A stretch of 7,621 bases of DNA. Origin: an uncultured Clostridium sp. Lineage in GTDB: Bacteria > Bacillota > Clostridia > Oscillospirales > Acutalibacteraceae. A model generated the notes under the pieces. It saw only the letters and a program-made list of their open reading frames with translations. It had not been told where the DNA came from and made no database searches. The stretch spans positions 1 to 7,621 of the forward strand of contig URIN01000061.1 in assembly GCA_900547915.1 (NCBI GenBank), in the 5' to 3' direction. Of this stretch, positions 5,843 to 7,621 are shown one piece after another. The position numbers and the translations under genes were made by a program. Positions within the stretch are counted from its first letter, which is position 1; each line of letters begins with the position of its first letter.

Positions 5843-6874
5843 ATGAAAACTTCAGACTTTTATTATGATTTGCCCGAAAACTTAATTGCTCAGACACCTA
5901 TAGAGCCAAGGAACGCTTCTCGTCTTATGGTCCTTCATAAGAGAGATGGTTCACTTGAGCACCGTATTTTCAAGGATTTAACTGAGTATCTTAATCCTGG
6001 TGATTGTCTTGTTATCAACGACACACGAGTAATACCTGCAAGAATTTACGGAGTTAAAGAAGAAACGGGAGCTGTTGTAGAATTTCTTCTTCTTTCTCAA
6101 AAAGAAAATGATGTTTGGGAGTGCTTGTGCAAACCCGGGAAAAGAGCCAAGATAGGAACAAAGTTTTCTTTCGGTGAGGGCAAGTTGATTGGAGAGATTA
6201 TTGATATAGACGGTAATGAGGGAAGCAGATTTGTAAAATTCACCTGTGACGGAAGTATTTATGCCGTTCTTGATGAGATAGGCTCAATGCCGTTGCCCCC
6301 ATACATAAAGGAAAAGCTTAAAGATAAAGAGCGTTATCAGACTGTTTACAGTAAAGAACTTGGTTCGGCTGCTGCCCCTACTGCTGGACTTCACTTTACT
6401 CCTGAGATGCTTGATGAAATTAAAGCAAAAGGTATTAAAATTGCTGAGATAACGCTTCACGTTGGTCTAGGAACATTCAGACCTGTTAAAGTAGATGATG
6501 TTACAAAACATAAAATGCATACAGAGCATTATATAATGCCGCAGGAGGCTGCTGACATCATTAATGAAACAAAGAAAAACGGCAAAAGAGTCATAGCAGT
6601 AGGTACAACTTCTTGCAGAACTATTGAATCTGTAGCGGCAAAAAACGGATGCATATGTGCTGATGAAGATGACACGTCTATCTTTATATATCCCGGTTTT
6701 GAATTTAAATGTATGGACGCACTTATTACTAATTTCCATCTTCCCGAAAGTACTCTCATTATGCTTGTATCGGCTTTTGCGGGATATGACAATATTATGA
6801 ATGCTTATAACACTGCCGTTAAAGAGAAATACAGATTTTTCAGCTTCGGCGATGCTATGTTTATTGAGGACTGA
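5843..6874 (+). CDS. queA: S-adenosylmethionine:tRNA ribosyltransferase-isomerase
   Basis: QueA transfers and rearranges the ribosyl part of S-adenosylmethionine onto preQ1 in tRNA, giving epoxyqueuosine at wobble position 34. With ATG 5843 the protein has 343 residues, close to the Bacillus length, and begins [11 protein letters not shown] like the family; the longer frame from 5816 would add nine atypical residues. Conserved segments in order are [11 protein letters not shown] (57-67), LPPYI (151-155), [13 protein letters not shown] (174-186), [10 protein letters not shown] (206-215), HTEHY (226-230), [12 protein letters not shown] (297-308) and [10 protein letters not shown] (332-341). All family hallmarks seem present. 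It is followed by tgt after two bases, in the common queA-tgt order, with the queA product formed on the tRNA that Tgt has already modified. Confidence 0.98.
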   Translation: MKTSDFYYDLPENLIAQTPIEPRNASRLMVLHKRDGSLEHRIFKDLTEYLNPGDCLVINDTRVIPARIYGVKEETGAVVEFLLLSQKENDVWECLCKPGKRAKIGTKFSFGEGKLIGEIIDIDGNEGSRFVKFTCDGSIYAVLDEIGSMPLPPYIKEKLKDKERYQTVYSKELGSAAAPTAGLHFTPEMLDEIKAKGIKIAEITLHVGLGTFRPVKVDDVTKHKMHTEHYIMPQEAADIINETKKNGKRVIAVGTTSCRTIESVAAKNGCICADEDDTSIFIYPGFEFKCMDALITNFHLPESTLIMLVSAFAGYDNIMNAYNTAVKEKYRFFSFGDAMFIED

Positions 6875-6876
6875 TT

Positions 6877-7575
6877 ATGAAATTTACCGTAATTAAAAAA
6901 GAAGGCGAAGCAAGACGCGGAGTATTTGAAACTGTTCACGGCACCGTGCAGACACCGGCATTTATGAATGTTGCAACTGTTGCGGCTATAAAGGGCGGAC
7001 TTGCAGCAAATGATCTTGAAGATATAGGTACACAGGTTATGCTCTGCAATACGTATCATTTGCATGTTCGTCCCGGCGAAGATGTTGTTTATGATATGGG
7101 TGGTCTTCATAAGTTCACGACTTGGAATAAGCCTATTTTAACTGACAGCGGCGGTTTTCAGGTATTTTCACTTGCTAAACTCAATAAAATTAAAGAAGAG
7201 GGCGTTACTTTTCGCTCTCATATTGATGGCAGAAAAATATTTATGGGACCAGAAGAGTCTATGCAAATTCAAAGCCGTCTTGCTTCTACAATAGCAATGG
7301 CATTTGATGAGTGTGTAGAAAATCCGGCGTCATATGATTACGCAAAAGCTTCTTGCGCAAGAACTTTAAGATGGCTGGAACGCTGCAAAGCTGAAATGGA
7401 CAGGCTAAATTCACTTCCTGAAACAATTAATAAAGATCAGCTTCTTTTTGGAATTAATCAAGGCTGCACCTATGATGATCTGCGCGTTGAACACATGAAA
7501 GAAATAGCAAAAATGGATCTTGACGGTTATGCAATCGGCGGTCTTGCAGTTGGTGAACCGAAAGAAGTTATGTAT
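6877..7575 (+). CDS. tgt: Queuine/preQ1 tRNA-guanine transglycosylase, 3'-truncated by the fragment end
   Basis: Tgt exchanges guanine-34 of GUN-anticodon tRNAs (Asp, Asn, His, Tyr) for preQ1. Only the first 233 residues are genomic, of about 370-380 in the family. Visible are the general acid/base aspartate D90 in TDSGGFQVFSL, D144 in AFDEC, GINQG (192-196) and GGLAVGE (221-227) of the preQ1 pocket. The nucleophilic aspartate and the zinc-binding Cys3His site lie beyond the cut and cannot be assessed. After Y233 the reading frame runs into the adapter and encodes six artificial residues (LSLIHI). GAGGA at 6866-6870, at the end of queA, is six bases before the ATG; only two bases separate the genes, so the two are probably translated from one message. 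Confidence 0.97.
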
Positions 7576-7621
7576 CTGTCTCTTATACACATCTGACGCT
7601 GCCGACGAATAGCCTTGTGTA
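7576..7621 (-). other. Nextera read-1 adapter, i5 index and P5 start (non-genomic)
   Basis: 7576-7594 is the Tn5 mosaic end in reverse complement (CTGTCTCTTATACACATCT), 7595-7608 completes the read-1 adapter, 7609-7616 (ATAGCCTT) sits where the i5 index belongs, and GTGTA begins the P5 sequence. The index, read in the other direction as AAGGCTAT, agrees with my recollection of Nextera XT index S520. This is library DNA. Confidence 0.98.

Noticed and set aside
5622..5846. 74-codon plus-strand frame running through the asd-queA intergenic region
   Set aside because: It begins inside asd, crosses both predicted promoters and lacks a ribosome binding site; its sequence is what AT-rich non-coding DNA would give.
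35..7575. An undescribed defence, mobile or biosynthetic system
   Set aside because: Every gene over the whole insert belongs to a well-known housekeeping family, and the gaps are filled by a T-box, terminators and promoters; there are no unexplained genes or repeat arrays.
16..7594. 19-bp inverted terminal repeats suggesting a transposon about 7.6 kb long
   Set aside because: The repeats are the Tn5 mosaic ends of Nextera library adapters, with further adapter and index sequence outside them; the interior holds only housekeeping genes and no transposase.

Overview
The window looks like a chromosomal housekeeping fragment from a low-to-moderate GC Gram-positive bacterium, most likely a member of the Clostridia and possibly an Oscillospirales/Ruminococcaceae-like gut lineage. 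The evidence is a Firmicutes-type T-box leader, strong AGGAGG-like ribosome binding sites, a short Bacillus-type CysE, an MscL with a C-terminal zinc ribbon, and a long archaeal/fungal-type Asd. The taxonomic placement is inference from protein flavour and gene regulation; no marker gene such as rRNA is present.

Both ends are sequencing-library DNA. Positions 1-34 are the Nextera read-2 adapter, and 7576-7621 are the reverse complement of the read-1 adapter followed by an apparent i5 index and the first bases of P5. The genomic insert is therefore 35-7575 (7541 bp), one tagmented fragment whose ends are arbitrary Tn5 cuts.

Layout: (1) 35-2420, plus strand: a cysteine T-box riboswitch (specifier UGC, T-box bulge UGGA matching a UCCA tRNA end) controls the overlapping pair cysE-cysS, closed by a strong bidirectional terminator. 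(2) 2426-5822, minus strand: asd-dapA-dapB, the route from aspartyl phosphate to tetrahydrodipicolinate (lysine and cell-wall diaminopimelate), then after an intergenic hairpin mscL, which converges on cysS. (3) 5789-7575, plus strand: queA and a truncated tgt, two queuosine tRNA-modification enzymes. The asd and queA promoters are divergent and appear to share the same AT-rich -10 segment.

The genes fall into three familiar units: cysteine supply plus cysteine tRNA charging, lysine/peptidoglycan precursor synthesis, and tRNA wobble modification. I see no mobile element, CRISPR array, defence locus or undescribed system. The points worth a second look are the adapter ends and chimeric tgt tail, the fully readable T-box switch, a possible second promoter behind it, the overlapping divergent promoters with a nearby inverted repeat, the unusual MscL architecture, and two start codons (dapB, queA) that should be moved inward from the longest reading frame.
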